NCBI GenBank assembly: GCA_011051875.1
Contig: DRKI01000127.1
Span: 1 to 44,287 of the forward strand
Source of the DNA: Desulfobulbus sp.
GTDB lineage: Bacteria > Desulfobacterota > Desulfobulbia > Desulfobulbales > Desulfobulbaceae
DNA: 44,287 bases
Reading direction: 5' to 3'
The notes under the pieces were generated by a model. The model did not search any database and was not told the DNA's origin. It was given only the letters and a program-made list of their open reading frames with translations. Both the position numbers and the translations under genes were made by a program. Shown here one piece after another: positions 1-7,915 of the stretch (within the stretch, counting starts at the first letter, position 1; every line of letters begins with the position of its first letter).

Positions 1-952
1 TCAGATTGTCCCTGACCGCCCGGATCAGTTTTTCGGCAAAGGCATCGTAGATCCCCTCCTGGACGATGAAGCGGTTGGCGCAGACACAGGTCTGGCCGGA
101 GTTACGGTACTTGGAGGCAATGGCGCCCTGCACGGCCTCGTCCAGGTCGGCGTCGTCAAAGACCAAAAACGGCGCATGGCCACCCAGCTCCAGGGAGATC
201 TTCTTCACCGTCGATGCGCAGGCCCGCATCAGCAGCTTGCCCACCTCGGTGGAGCCGGTGAAGCTGAGCTTGCGCACCACCGGGTTCTCGGTCAGCTCGG
301 CACCGATCTCCCGGGCCGGGCCGGTGATCACGTTGAAGACCCCGGCCGGGATGCCGGCCTCGTGCGCAAGCCAGGCCAGGGCCAGGGCGGAAAAGGGCGT
401 CTGGGCAGCGGGCTTGACCACCACCGGGCAGCCGGCGGCCAGGGCCGGCGCCGCCTTGCGGGTGATCATGGCAGAGGGAAAGTTCCAGGGCGTGATGGCG
501 GCGCAGACACCCACCGGCTGCTTGATGACGATGATCCGTTTTCCTGGCTGGCCCATGGGGATGGTGTCGCCGTAGACACGCTTGGCCTCCTCGGCAAACC
601 ACTCCACGAAATTGGCGCCATAGACGATTTCGCCCCGTGCCTCGGCCAGGGGCTTGCCCTGCTCGGCGGTCATGATGGCAGCCAGGTCATCCTGGTTTTC
701 CAGGATCAGGTCATACCAGCGCCTGAGGATGCGGGAGCGCTCGCGTGCGGTCAGCTCCCGCCAGGCCGGCCAGGCCCGCTCGGCCGCTGCTATGGCCCCT
801 GCCGTCTCCACCCGGCCCAGGGCGGGCACGTGACCCAGCAGTTCACCCGTGGCCGGGTTGTGAACCGGCAGGCGGTCGTCACTCTCGCCACCCACCCATC
901 TTCCATCTATGTAACACTCCTGACGCAACAGCTCTGGCTTCTTCATCTTCAT
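1..952 (-). CDS. gabD: NAD(P)-dependent aldehyde dehydrogenase, succinate-semialdehyde type (3' end outside window)
   Basis: The first 317 codons are in the window and the C-terminus lies beyond position 1. The protein matches the class of NAD(P)-dependent aldehyde dehydrogenases that oxidise succinate semialdehyde to succinate. Visible family motifs are the Pro-Trp-Asn-Phe cofactor segment (TPWNFP), the GSTEVGK loop, the general-base Glu in LELGGHAPF and the nucleophilic Cys in GQTCVCANR. The second Cys two residues later is common in the GabD subgroup. The start is an ATG at 952; a second in-frame ATG at 946 is possible. It is read away from the PilZ gene, so their promoters share the region 953-1533. 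The substrate assignment comes from overall similarity only; a glutarate- or glycolaldehyde-type enzyme would look alike. Family certain, substrate moderately sure. Confidence 0.88.
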   Translation of the reverse strand, partial: MKMKKPELLRQECYIDGRWVGGESDDRLPVHNPATGELLGHVPALGRVETAGAIAAAERAWPAWRELTARERSRILRRWYDLILENQDDLAAIMTAEQGKPLAEARGEIVYGANFVEWFAEEAKRVYGDTIPMGQPGKRIIVIKQPVGVCAAITPWNFPSAMITRKAAPALAAGCPVVVKPAAQTPFSALALAWLAHEAGIPAGVFNVITGPAREIGAELTENPVVRKLSFTGSTEVGKLLMRACASTVKKISLELGGHAPFLVFDDADLDEAVQGAIASKYRNSGQTCVCANRFIVQEGIYDAFAEKLIRAVRDNL

Positions 953-1025
953 GATTGATCCCCAGGTACCGCCTCAAGCGGCCAGCACGGTGCACCGGAC
1001 CGTATCACCGCCGGTATTCGTTCTT

Positions 1026-1039
1026 TTTCACTTGTGAAA
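1026..1039. promoter_or_regulatory. Palindromic operator candidate upstream of the aldehyde dehydrogenase gene
   Basis: The sequence TTTCAC-TT-GTGAAA is a perfect 6-bp inverted repeat with a 2-bp centre, 74 bp upstream of the dehydrogenase start. It sits in an AT-rich patch unlike the surrounding GC-rich DNA, as expected for a repressor or activator site. The regulator is not identifiable from the window. Confidence 0.35.
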
Positions 1040-1310
1040 TCATTCAAATGTGATACAAAGAAAACAGAGGATATCTCCGGAACGGCCGTAATGGAAGACA
1101 AAGCCGCGATCATCGCCGCTGCAGAGGGAGGCGAAATCGCCTCGCGGCTTCCGGCGCCTGACTTCTTATCCTGCTGTTTTCACTCTTTGTTGTGACTGCA
1201 AGGCATGCTAGTGTATCAGGTTATCGATTCCAGGTAAAGCCGCAAATCCCGGAGGGAGGAATTGGAAGGGTGGCACACGAAAGCCCGGGTCTTTCGGAAG
1301 GAAAACTGAT

Positions 1311-1458
1311 CCTGAATTGAGCGTTTCGCCCATCTGCATCTGCAAGTGGAAAAAGATGGAAAAAGATAACTGGTGCCTGTAAATAATTTTCTTTTTACAG
1401 TGAAACACCACAAGACCCGCCATCTTGGGGTAAAAAATGAAAATCGCTCAGATTCAGG
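1311..1458 (+). repeat. Palindromic dispersed repeat, long copy (family 1, copy 1)
   Basis: The element begins with CCTGAATTGAGCGTTTC and ends with the near-reverse complement GAAAATCGCTCAGATTCAGG. Next to the left end is CGCCCATCTGCA, and next to the right end is CATCTTGGGG. Copy 4 at 18794-18868 has the same left and right segments but only 75 bp in total, so this copy carries about 70 bp of extra AT-rich internal sequence. It ends one base before the first possible start codon (TTG 1459) of the PilZ reading frame. Confidence 0.75.
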
Positions 1459-1533
1459 TTGATGCGCATCTCGTCCGGAGGAACGGAACACGTTTTTCCA
1501 GGGCCTGACTCTGCACGAGGTTACAGGTGCCCC

Positions 1534-1968
1534 ATGATCACAGAATTACGAAGGTCAAAAAGGATAACCGATTACCTGCCCATCGTCGTTTCCGCCCGGG
1601 ACGGCGTCAACGGAAATGAGCTGGCCGGCCCCCTTTCGGGTCGAATCATCGACATCTCCATATATGGCGCCTGTCTCCTCATGACCCAGGTCATGAGCAG
1701 GAACTTCCACATCTTCCATTCCACCCGCGAAGACGACTCCTACCTGCTGCAACTGACCATCAACATCCCGCCCGACATCATCAACTTCTCCATCCAGGCG
1801 CGCCCCATCTGGATGGACCTGTTTCGCAAGGACGAGATCCGTGCCTTCAAGATGGGCGTGGAATTCATCACCAGCCCGGAGGGTGAACAGATGAAACTCC
1901 TGCAGAGGGCCATCAGGAAACAACAGAAAAAACGTGGTGACTGGTGGTCGTCCCACGCCATGGCATAA
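1534..1968 (+). CDS. PilZ-domain protein
   Basis: A 144-residue cytoplasmic protein consisting mostly of one PilZ domain. The two halves of the c-di-GMP binding signature are visible. An R-x3-R motif (RRSKR) lies near the N-terminus, and D-x-S-x2-G (DISIYG) follows after about 35 residues. The C-terminal half carries the conserved G-V-E-F strand and ends in a basic tail. I chose the ATG at 1534, just before the domain. An in-frame TTG/ATG pair at 1459/1462 would add 25 residues that begin at the edge of the upstream repeat. It converges on the cyclase gene at 2052. c-di-GMP binding is inferred from the motif; the downstream target is unknown. Confidence 0.8.
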   Translation: MITELRRSKRITDYLPIVVSARDGVNGNELAGPLSGRIIDISIYGACLLMTQVMSRNFHIFHSTREDDSYLLQLTINIPPDIINFSIQARPIWMDLFRKDEIRAFKMGVEFITSPEGEQMKLLQRAIRKQQKKRGDWWSSHAMA

Positions 1969-2051
1969 CTTGCAGGTGGGTTAGACAAACAACCCGTCAG
2001 CGGATTCGCGCATCCGGCGTATCCCGGCATGGCCGGCGGATGCGGTCGTGA

Positions 2052-3596
2052 TCACTCCCGTTCCCCGCGCACGCTGAAGACGGGTACATTCTTTTCCACG
2101 CCGCGCAGCTCCATCTCTCCCAGGTCCTCCACCTCCACCTCCTGCCGGATGGCGGACCGGACCGGCTCGGTGATATAGATCTGGCACGAGGACGATTCGG
2201 CTGCCAGCCGCTGGGCAATGTTGACCTGGTTGCCGATCACGGTGTAATCGAGGCGCTGGGACGAGCCCACGTTGCCGAGAAAGACCCTGCCGCAGGTGAT
2301 GGCGATGCCCAAGTCGATGGTGCGGAAATCCTCACCGTGATGGGCCCAGCGTAGACGCAGATCCTCGAAACGACGCCTGATGGCAAGCGCTGCCCGCACC
2401 GCGGTCAGGTTGGCATTGTCCAGGGCGATGGGGGCGCCGAAGACCGCCAGCACCGCATCCCCCATGAACTTGTCCACCGTGCCGCGGCAGCGGAAAATGG
2501 TCTCGGTGAACAACTGGAAGAACTCGTTGAGAAACGATCGCAACTCCGCAAGCTGCAGGTGCTGCACCAGCCTGGTGAAGTTGCGGATATCGGCAAAGAG
2601 AACCGTCACCTCCTTGATCTCGCCCAGCCCCATCAGGTTGGCGTCACTGGCGATGAGCAGCTCGGCCACCTCGGGCGAGACATACTGTTCAAAAAGGGTC
2701 CGCATCCTGGTGGTCTGTTCCACCACCATGATGGCACGCACGTTTTCCAGGGCCATGGCCGCCTGGCTGCAGATAACCCCCAGCATCTCGATATCGGCCT
2801 CGGAGAAACGGCTATCGCCGTCGGTCTGGCTGATATTGAGAACACCGAGGATCTTGCCGCGCATGGTCAGGGGAAAGGAAATGGCCGAGGTGATCTCCGG
2901 CCGCTTGAGCAACGGTGCAAAGATCGACTGGTCCTGGGTATCCCGGTTCAGGATCACCGGTTTTCCCTTGGCAAAGACCCAGCCGGCGATCTGGTCGCCG
3001 GGCTGCAACCGGATGGAATGGACAAGATCCTGGTCCATGCCCCGGGCAGCGGCAATCCGGAGGCAGGCCTCGTCCGGGTCATAGAGCATCACCGACACGT
3101 GCGCTGCCCCGGTCTGTTCCACAACCGCGTCCAGGAATCCCTCCAGGACCTCTTCCTCGGTCGAGGAGGCGAGAAACTGCTCCCCCAGGCTGTAGAGCGG
3201 CAGCAGGGTCCGGAGGCGGGTGTTCTCCGCCTGCAGGCTGGCCGCCCGCATCAGCCGCTCCACCCGCTCGTTCAGCCGTTGCGGATCAGGCGGCAGTTCC
3301 ATGACCCCGGAAAAACCGGCATCCAGGGCGCGGGTCAGCAGATCGCGATCGACCCTGTCCGCAAGCAGCAGGCCCGCCAGTTCCGGCATATCGGCCCGCA
3401 GGCCGGTAAACGCCTCGATACCGCTGCCCTCGGCCAGCCGATGGGTGACGATCAGCAGAGAAACGGTATGATCCCGGCACAGGGCTGCGGCCTCCGCGAC
3501 CCGGGCGCAGGTGACAACGTCATAGCGCTCCAGGATGGAGGCGATCCGGTCGTCGTGACCGGAACCGTATGTCAGCAGGAGGACAGGAATCTTCAT
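2052..3596 (-). CDS. Receiver-like/GAF/class III adenylate cyclase
   Basis: A 514-residue signalling enzyme expected to make cyclic AMP from ATP. Residues 1-120 resemble a response-regulator receiver, but the phosphoacceptor position holds Thr51 instead of Asp (LLIVTHRL), so it is probably not phosphorylated. Residues 130-285 form a GAF sensory domain. Residues 325-510 are a class III nucleotide cyclase domain. It has metal-binding Asp336 (VLFADIRNFT) and Asp380, the adenine-selecting Lys376 in DKFMGD, and the N-x3-R transition-state motif at residues 459-463. Lys376 together with the DYTVIG segment favours ATP over GTP. There are no membrane segments, so the GAF domain probably reads a cytoplasmic ligand. 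It is divergent from rarA. Confidence 0.88.
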   Translation of the reverse strand: MKIPVLLLTYGSGHDDRIASILERYDVVTCARVAEAAALCRDHTVSLLIVTHRLAEGSGIEAFTGLRADMPELAGLLLADRVDRDLLTRALDAGFSGVMELPPDPQRLNERVERLMRAASLQAENTRLRTLLPLYSLGEQFLASSTEEEVLEGFLDAVVEQTGAAHVSVMLYDPDEACLRIAAARGMDQDLVHSIRLQPGDQIAGWVFAKGKPVILNRDTQDQSIFAPLLKRPEITSAISFPLTMRGKILGVLNISQTDGDSRFSEADIEMLGVICSQAAMALENVRAIMVVEQTTRMRTLFEQYVSPEVAELLIASDANLMGLGEIKEVTVLFADIRNFTRLVQHLQLAELRSFLNEFFQLFTETIFRCRGTVDKFMGDAVLAVFGAPIALDNANLTAVRAALAIRRRFEDLRLRWAHHGEDFRTIDLGIAITCGRVFLGNVGSSQRLDYTVIGNQVNIAQRLAAESSSCQIYITEPVRSAIRQEVEVEDLGEMELRGVEKNVPVFSVRGERE

Positions 3597-3695
3597 ACAA
3601 TATTATTCGGCAGGAAAAGTAACAATATTTACTTACCTTACCATTGCATACCGGGCAAGGCAAGGAGTAGACTGGACCGCGCCGCCATGCTCCCC

Positions 3696-3725
3696 TTGAC
3701 TGCGGAAGCATCCCTGCCATAAGAT
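3696..3725 (+). promoter_or_regulatory. Sigma-70 promoter candidate for rarA
   Basis: TTGACT (3696-3701) and TAAGAT (3720-3725) are separated by 18 bp. A start about 7 bp later would leave only a few bases before the rarA ATG at 3737. An alternative with a longer leader is TTGCAT (3644-3649), 18 bp, TAGACT (3668-3673). Both are predictions by eye. Confidence 0.4.
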
Positions 3726-3736
3726 ATACAGGAATC

Positions 3737-5080
3737 ATGCAACCAGATACCAGGAAAAACATTCCCCTGGCCGAACGGATGCGGCCGACGACCCTGGATG
3801 AGTTTGTCGGCCAGCAGCACCTGGTCGGCGAGAACAGGATCCTGCATCGTCTCATCGGCCAGGGCAGGATCCCCTCGCTCCTGCTCTGGGGCCCGCCCGG
3901 ATCCGGCAAGACGACCCTGGCCACCATCCTGGCCCATACCATCGACGCCCGCTTCATCTTCTTCTCCGCCGTGCTCTCCGGGGTCAGGGAACTGCGGGGC
4001 GTGGTGGAAGAGGCGGCCGGCGAACGTGAGCGCTCGGGCCGCCCCACCCTCCTCTTTGTCGACGAAATCCACCGCTTCAACAAGAGCCAGCAGGATGCCC
4101 TGCTGCCGCACGTGGAGAGCGGCCTGTTCACCCTGATCGGCGCCACCACCGAGAATCCCTCCTTCCAGGTGATCGCGCCCCTGCTGTCCCGCTGCCAGGT
4201 GCTTACCCTCAACTCCCTGGAGGAGGACGATATCAGGACCATCGTCCGCCGCGCCCTGGAGGACCGCGAACGCGGCCTGGGATCCCGGAAATTTGTCCTG
4301 GAGGAGGACGCCCTGGACCTGCTGGTCCGGAGCGCCGACGGCGACTGCCGCCGCGCCCTCAACTGCCTGGAGACCGCGGTCTCCCTGGCCCGGGACGCGG
4401 ATGGGAGCGCCGGCCTCATCAGCGTGGAGGTGGTCCGGGAGGCGGCCCAGGAACGGACCCTGCGCTACGACCGGGCCGGCGAGGAACACTACAACCTGAT
4501 ATCGGCCCTGCACAAGAGCCTGCGCGACAGCGACCCGGACGGCGCATCCTACTGGCTCGGCCGCATGCTGGCCAGTGGCGAGGATCCACTCTACATCGCC
4601 CGCAGGCTCATCCGTTTCGCCTCCGAGGATATCGGCAATGCCGATCCCCAGGCCCTGCAGGTCGCCCTCAACTGCCGCGACGCCTTCCACATGCTGGGCT
4701 CGCCCGAGGGCGAACTGGCCCTTTTTCAGGCCGCCACCTACCTGGCCACGGCGCCAAAGAGCAATGCCGTCTACATGGCGGAGAAAAAGATCCGCAGCGA
4801 TATCCAGCGTACCGGCTCCCTGCCCGTACCCCTGCACCTGCGCAACGCACCCACCAAACTGATGCGGGAGATGGGCTACGGCCACGGCTACCGGTATGCC
4901 CACGATTCCGACGACGGCCTGGTGGCCCAGGAACATATGCCTGACAAGCTCAAGGGCAGCATTTATTACGAGCCCACCAACCGCGGTTACGAGGCGGTCA
5001 TCCGTGACCGGCTCATCAGGTGGCGGAAAATTCTGCAACAGAGAGCACAGTGCCATGCAAAGCGCCCTGACCCGACCTGA
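3737..5080 (+). CDS. rarA: Replication-associated recombination protein A (AAA+ ATPase)
   Basis: A 447-residue AAA+ ATPase of the RarA/MgsA/WRNIP1 family, related to clamp-loader and RuvB ATPases, which acts at stalled replication forks. Walker A is GPPGSGKTT at residues 52-60, Walker B is LLFVDE at 105-110 with the family-typical Ile-His-Arg-Phe-Asn-Lys extension, and sensor 1 is GATTENPS near residue 138. The C-terminal half has the family's ASEDIGNADP and YGHGYRYAHD motifs, which belong to the tetramerisation part. Length matches the family. The start is an ATG at 3737 with a weak AGGA upstream. Its last 26 bases overlap the start of the cytochrome/nucleotidase-like gene, suggesting translational coupling. 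Confidence 0.95.
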   Translation: MQPDTRKNIPLAERMRPTTLDEFVGQQHLVGENRILHRLIGQGRIPSLLLWGPPGSGKTTLATILAHTIDARFIFFSAVLSGVRELRGVVEEAAGERERSGRPTLLFVDEIHRFNKSQQDALLPHVESGLFTLIGATTENPSFQVIAPLLSRCQVLTLNSLEEDDIRTIVRRALEDRERGLGSRKFVLEEDALDLLVRSADGDCRRALNCLETAVSLARDADGSAGLISVEVVREAAQERTLRYDRAGEEHYNLISALHKSLRDSDPDGASYWLGRMLASGEDPLYIARRLIRFASEDIGNADPQALQVALNCRDAFHMLGSPEGELALFQAATYLATAPKSNAVYMAEKKIRSDIQRTGSLPVPLHLRNAPTKLMREMGYGHGYRYAHDSDDGLVAQEHMPDKLKGSIYYEPTNRGYEAVIRDRLIRWRKILQQRAQCHAKRPDPT

Positions 5081-6668
5081 CAGGATTTTCCTGTTTCTTT
5101 TCCTGCTCATCCTGACGGTCCTGACGGCCGGCCCGCTCCCGGCCGCCCGCGGCGCCGACCTGCGGATCATCTACAGCAACGATGGACGGGGAGAACTGGA
5201 ACCCTGCGGCTGACACGCTAACCAGCTGGGCGGTCTGTCCAGGAAGGCCTATCAGATCAGGAAACTGCGCCGTGATCCGGCCAGGCCGACCCTGGTTCTC
5301 GACAGCGGCGCCATGCTTTTCAGGCTGCCGGTCCTACCTGCCATGACCCTCGCCACCGCCCGGCTCAAGGCAGAGGGCGTCATCCGCGCCCATGCGCAGA
5401 TGGGATACACGGCCGTGGCGCTCGCACCCCGCGACCTGGCCGGCGGTCTCGACTTCCTGCGGAAGCAGGGAAAAAAGGGCCTGCCCTGGATCTCCCTCAA
5501 CCTGGTCACCGACCAGGGCCGGTCACCGTTTCCTCCCATGATCCTCACCAAGAGCGGCGACCTGCGCATCGCCATCCTGGGCCTGACCGGTCCGATCCGC
5601 ATGACCAATGTCCGCCAGAACGGCTACCGGATCATTCCCTGGCAGCAGGCACTGCCACCGGCCCTTGCAGAGGCGGACAGGGCAGCGGACATGGTCATCC
5701 TGCTCTCCAGTTATCCCTTCCGGATCAATCAGCAGATCGCGCAAAATCTGGAAGGGATCGCGATCATCCTCCAGGCCGGCAACTCAGAGGCGAACATGAC
5801 GCCGCGCCTGGTCGGAAACACACTGATCTGCCAGGCTGCAAGCCGGGGCAAGTACCTGGGTATCCTTGACATCGACTGGTCCGGCGGGGAACGATGGGTC
5901 ATGAAGAACAGCGCCCGCCGGGCGCTCCTGCAGGAGCGGCTCAGCAGGATCGGGCTGCAGATGGAGAGAATAAGGAAAGGGACGCCTGACAGGGCCATGA
6001 AAAAGAACAGCAGCTACCGCCACCTCCTTGCCACGCAGGCGGACATCGAGAAGGAGCTGCGGGCCCTGGCGTCAGAGGATGGGCAACAGCAGGGTTCCAC
6101 CTACAGCAACCGGTTCATCGCCCTCGAGACATCCCTGCCCGAGGACCGGCAGGTGGCGGCCATTGTCCGCCAGACCCTGCGCCGGGCAAATGACCTGAGC
6201 CGGAAAGAGCTCGAGAAACGCAGAAATGAGAGGAAGGAAGCGGGAAAGACCAGGCGGCGCCTTACCATGCTGGCCGGAGCCGGAACCTGCAGTGGCTGTC
6301 ACCAGCGCCAGGCCGCCTTCTGGCGCAGGACCCGCCACGCCTCTGCCTGGCAGACCCTGGTCATCCGCAATCGCCAGTTTGACCGTACCTGCCAGTCCTG
6401 TCATGCGACCCTGCCTGCCGAGGCCCTGGCACAGGCTGGTATGCAGACCATGCCGCCCGCCATTCCCGTTGAACTGCGGGGGGTCGGTTGTGAATCCTGT
6501 CATGGTCCGGGCAGGAGACATGCAGACAATCCGGCAGGAAACCGGCTGCGGCTGCCGGACGAATCAACCTGCACCACCTGCCATCAAGCCGAACATGATG
6601 CTGCATTCTCCTATGCCGACCGGCTGGCCCTTGTCCGCTGCCCGAAAACGACCAGACCGGGGAAATAG
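5055..6668 (+). CDS. Probable selenoprotein: secreted 5'-nucleotidase-like/tetraheme cytochrome c (TGA at 5211 read as Sec)
   Basis: One reading frame of 538 codons interrupted only by a TGA at 5211-5213. Before the TGA are a signal peptide (residues 1-35) and the N-terminal strand of a metallophosphatase/5'-nucleotidase-like domain, ending Glu-Pro-Cys-Gly-TGA. After it the same domain continues (HANQLGGLSRKA, then VLDSGAMLF). As I recall, relatives carry Pro-Cys-Gly-Cys here, so TGA replaces the second Cys (Sec53). Four CxxCH heme sites follow at residues 412, 446, 479 and 506 in a cytochrome c554-like region, so the product must reach the periplasm. A hairpin with a GGUCU loop starts 18 nt after the TGA. 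The downstream ATG at 5313 has no ribosome binding site and would give hemes without export. Translation probably couples to rarA. A nonsense mutation is the alternative, but the intact downstream frame and hairpin argue against it. The reaction catalysed is unknown. Confidence 0.85.
5211..5248 (+). promoter_or_regulatory. Bacterial SECIS-like element after an in-frame TGA
   Basis: The UGA is at 5211-5213. A 6-bp stem pairs CUGGGC (5226-5231) with GUCCAG (5237-5242), including one G-U pair, and closes a GGUCU loop (5232-5236). A weak lower stem can form between 5217-5219 and 5246-5248. In E. coli fdhF the SelB-binding loop also presents GGUCU, and its GGU is the seventh codon after UGA. Here GGU is the seventh codon as well, followed by CUG in both. 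This is direct reading plus known SECIS architecture; folding was done by eye. Confidence 0.82.
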
Positions 6669-6687
6669 GCCACGGCGCGCAGGCAAG

Positions 6688-6730
6688 CCTGGATTGAACG
6701 ATTTTCATTTTGCCCCGGGATGCGGGTCTA
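6688..6730 (-). repeat. Palindromic dispersed repeat, half copy (family 1, copy 2)
   Basis: Read on the minus strand this is CATCCCGGGGCAAAATG followed by AAAATCGTTCAATCCAGG. It matches the right half of copies 1 and 4 (CATCTTGGG...AAAATGAAAATC...CTCAATTCAGG). No matching left end was found nearby, so it is either truncated or strongly diverged. It lies just after the stop of the cytochrome gene. Confidence 0.55.
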
Positions 6731-6806
6731 GCCGTGTTTCATTGCGGTCCGCCCCCGTGCAACACCCAGGGGGCAAGGCTGATGGCTGCAACGCACAACT
6801 CGGGAC

Positions 6807-6837
6807 AAAAAAAGGACGACCGGTTTCCCGGTCGTCC
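6807..6837 (-). terminator. Intrinsic terminator of ppaC
   Basis: A perfect 10-bp stem (GGACGACCGG, 6814-6823, with its complement at 6828-6837) has a 4-nt loop. On the minus strand it is followed by seven T residues (6807-6813). It lies 29 bp past the ppaC stop. Confidence 0.9.
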
Positions 6838-6865
6838 CTGATGTGCACGGCAGACGGTCTGGAGG

Positions 6866-7789
6866 CTAGCAGCCGAAGGCCTTCTGCAGGTTGGGAATGG
6901 TCTGCTTCTTGCGGCTCATCATGCCCTCGATCCACATGGAGTCACCGTCCAGCTTGGTGTCAAAGGCTTTCTCGATCAGGGCGGGATCATCGGAGACAAC
7001 CAGCAGGTCGGTGCCTTCCTTGACCACGTCGGTGAGCATCAGCAGGATGGTATGGTGGCCGCCGGCAGCCTTCTGCTCTTTCATGGCATTGAGCAGGTCC
7101 TCGCGGATATCGGCGACCTGGTCCAGGGTGGCCAGCTCGAGCTGTCCGCAGCCGACCTTGTTGCCATTCATGTCAAAATCCTTGTAGTCGCGGTTGAGCA
7201 GGTCCTTGGCGGGCACGCCCTCGACAGAGCTCTTGGCCTTGAGCATGTCCATGAACAGGCCGTCGGTATCGTCCACACCCGCGATCTCCTTGAGCTCGGC
7301 CACGGCCTTCTTGTCTTCCTCGGTGCAGGTGGGCGATTTGAAGTTGACCGTATCGCTCAGGATGGCGGCAAGCATCAGGCCTGCAACCTTGGGATCCAGG
7401 GTCACGCCTTCGATGTCGTAGAGCTGCTTGAGCACGGTGCCGCTGCAGCCCACCGGCTTGACGCAGCAGAAGATCGGATTGTTGGTGGTCACGTCACCGA
7501 TCTTGTGGTGATCCACAATGGCGACCACCTCGCCGTCACTCAGGTTGTCCGGGGCCTGGGCCAGGTCGCTGTGGTCAACCAGGGCGATCTTCTTGCCGGT
7601 GGCATCGGTCATGACCTCCGGTGTGGCGACGCCGAAACGCTCCAGAACGGTAATGGTCTCCGGATTCAGGTCACCCTGGATAACGGGGATATAGTCTTCG
7701 CCCTTTGCCTTCATCAGTTCGGCATAACTGATGGCAGCGGTGACAGAGTCGGTATCGGGATTCTTGTGACCTACGACATAGACAGACAT
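6866..7789 (-). CDS. ppaC: Manganese-dependent inorganic pyrophosphatase
   Basis: A 307-residue family II pyrophosphatase of the DHH superfamily. It hydrolyses pyrophosphate to phosphate in the cytoplasm, pulling biosynthetic reactions and, in sulfate reducers, sulfate activation. Metal ligands are visible in GHKNPDTDS (His8, Asp12, Asp14), in VDHSD and in the signature Asp93-His94-His95. The C-terminal SRKKQ motif binds pyrophosphate. The start at 7789 is set by AAGGAGG nine bases upstream; a longer reading frame to 7825 lacks support. There are no CBS domains, so it is the short constitutive form. It has its own promoter and terminator and appears monocistronic. Confidence 0.96.
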   Translation of the reverse strand: MSVYVVGHKNPDTDSVTAAISYAELMKAKGEDYIPVIQGDLNPETITVLERFGVATPEVMTDATGKKIALVDHSDLAQAPDNLSDGEVVAIVDHHKIGDVTTNNPIFCCVKPVGCSGTVLKQLYDIEGVTLDPKVAGLMLAAILSDTVNFKSPTCTEEDKKAVAELKEIAGVDDTDGLFMDMLKAKSSVEGVPAKDLLNRDYKDFDMNGNKVGCGQLELATLDQVADIREDLLNAMKEQKAAGGHHTILLMLTDVVKEGTDLLVVSDDPALIEKAFDTKLDGDSMWIEGMMSRKKQTIPNLQKAFGC

Positions 7790-7886
7790 GATTTCAATCC
7801 TCCTTAAAAACGGTTGCAAGAGCATACCCCGCCAGGGATATACACAGTTCCTCCTGATTCCAGCATAAATTCAGCAAACGAACGAA

Positions 7887-7915
7887 ATCTTAGTCCGTTC
7901 ACCCTGGAGCGTCAA
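7887..7915 (-). promoter_or_regulatory. Sigma-70 promoter of ppaC
   Basis: On the minus strand TTGACG (7915-7910) and TAAGAT (7892-7887) are separated by 17 bp. The predicted start near 7880 gives a leader of about 90 nt before the ppaC ATG. This is one of the cleanest promoters in the window. Confidence 0.7.

Larger units (their letters stand above)
953..1533. other. Divergent intergenic region between aldehyde dehydrogenase and PilZ genes
   Basis: No convincing gene is present. The stretch holds a 14-bp inverted repeat at 1026-1039, a small hairpin at 1128-1143 (GAGGCG/CGCCTC) and a long copy of the palindromic repeat at 1311-1458. A 34-codon ORF at 1091-1195 has no ribosome binding site. 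Promoters for both flanking genes must lie here, but I could not place them with confidence. Confidence 0.6.

Noticed and set aside
1091-1195. A 34-codon ORF with gene-like composition
   Set aside because: There is no ribosome binding site and no recognisable product, and it lies in a promoter region.
5055-5213. Reading the TGA at 5211 as a pseudogene-making nonsense mutation
   Set aside because: The downstream frame shows no other damage, the TGA sits exactly at a conserved Cys column, and a SECIS-like hairpin follows at the canonical distance. It still needs experimental proof.
5313-6668. Reading the cytochrome gene as an independent 451-residue ORF starting at ATG 5313
   Set aside because: No ribosome binding site precedes 5313, the product would lack a signal peptide although it has four heme sites, and clear homology-like sequence lies between the TGA and this ATG.
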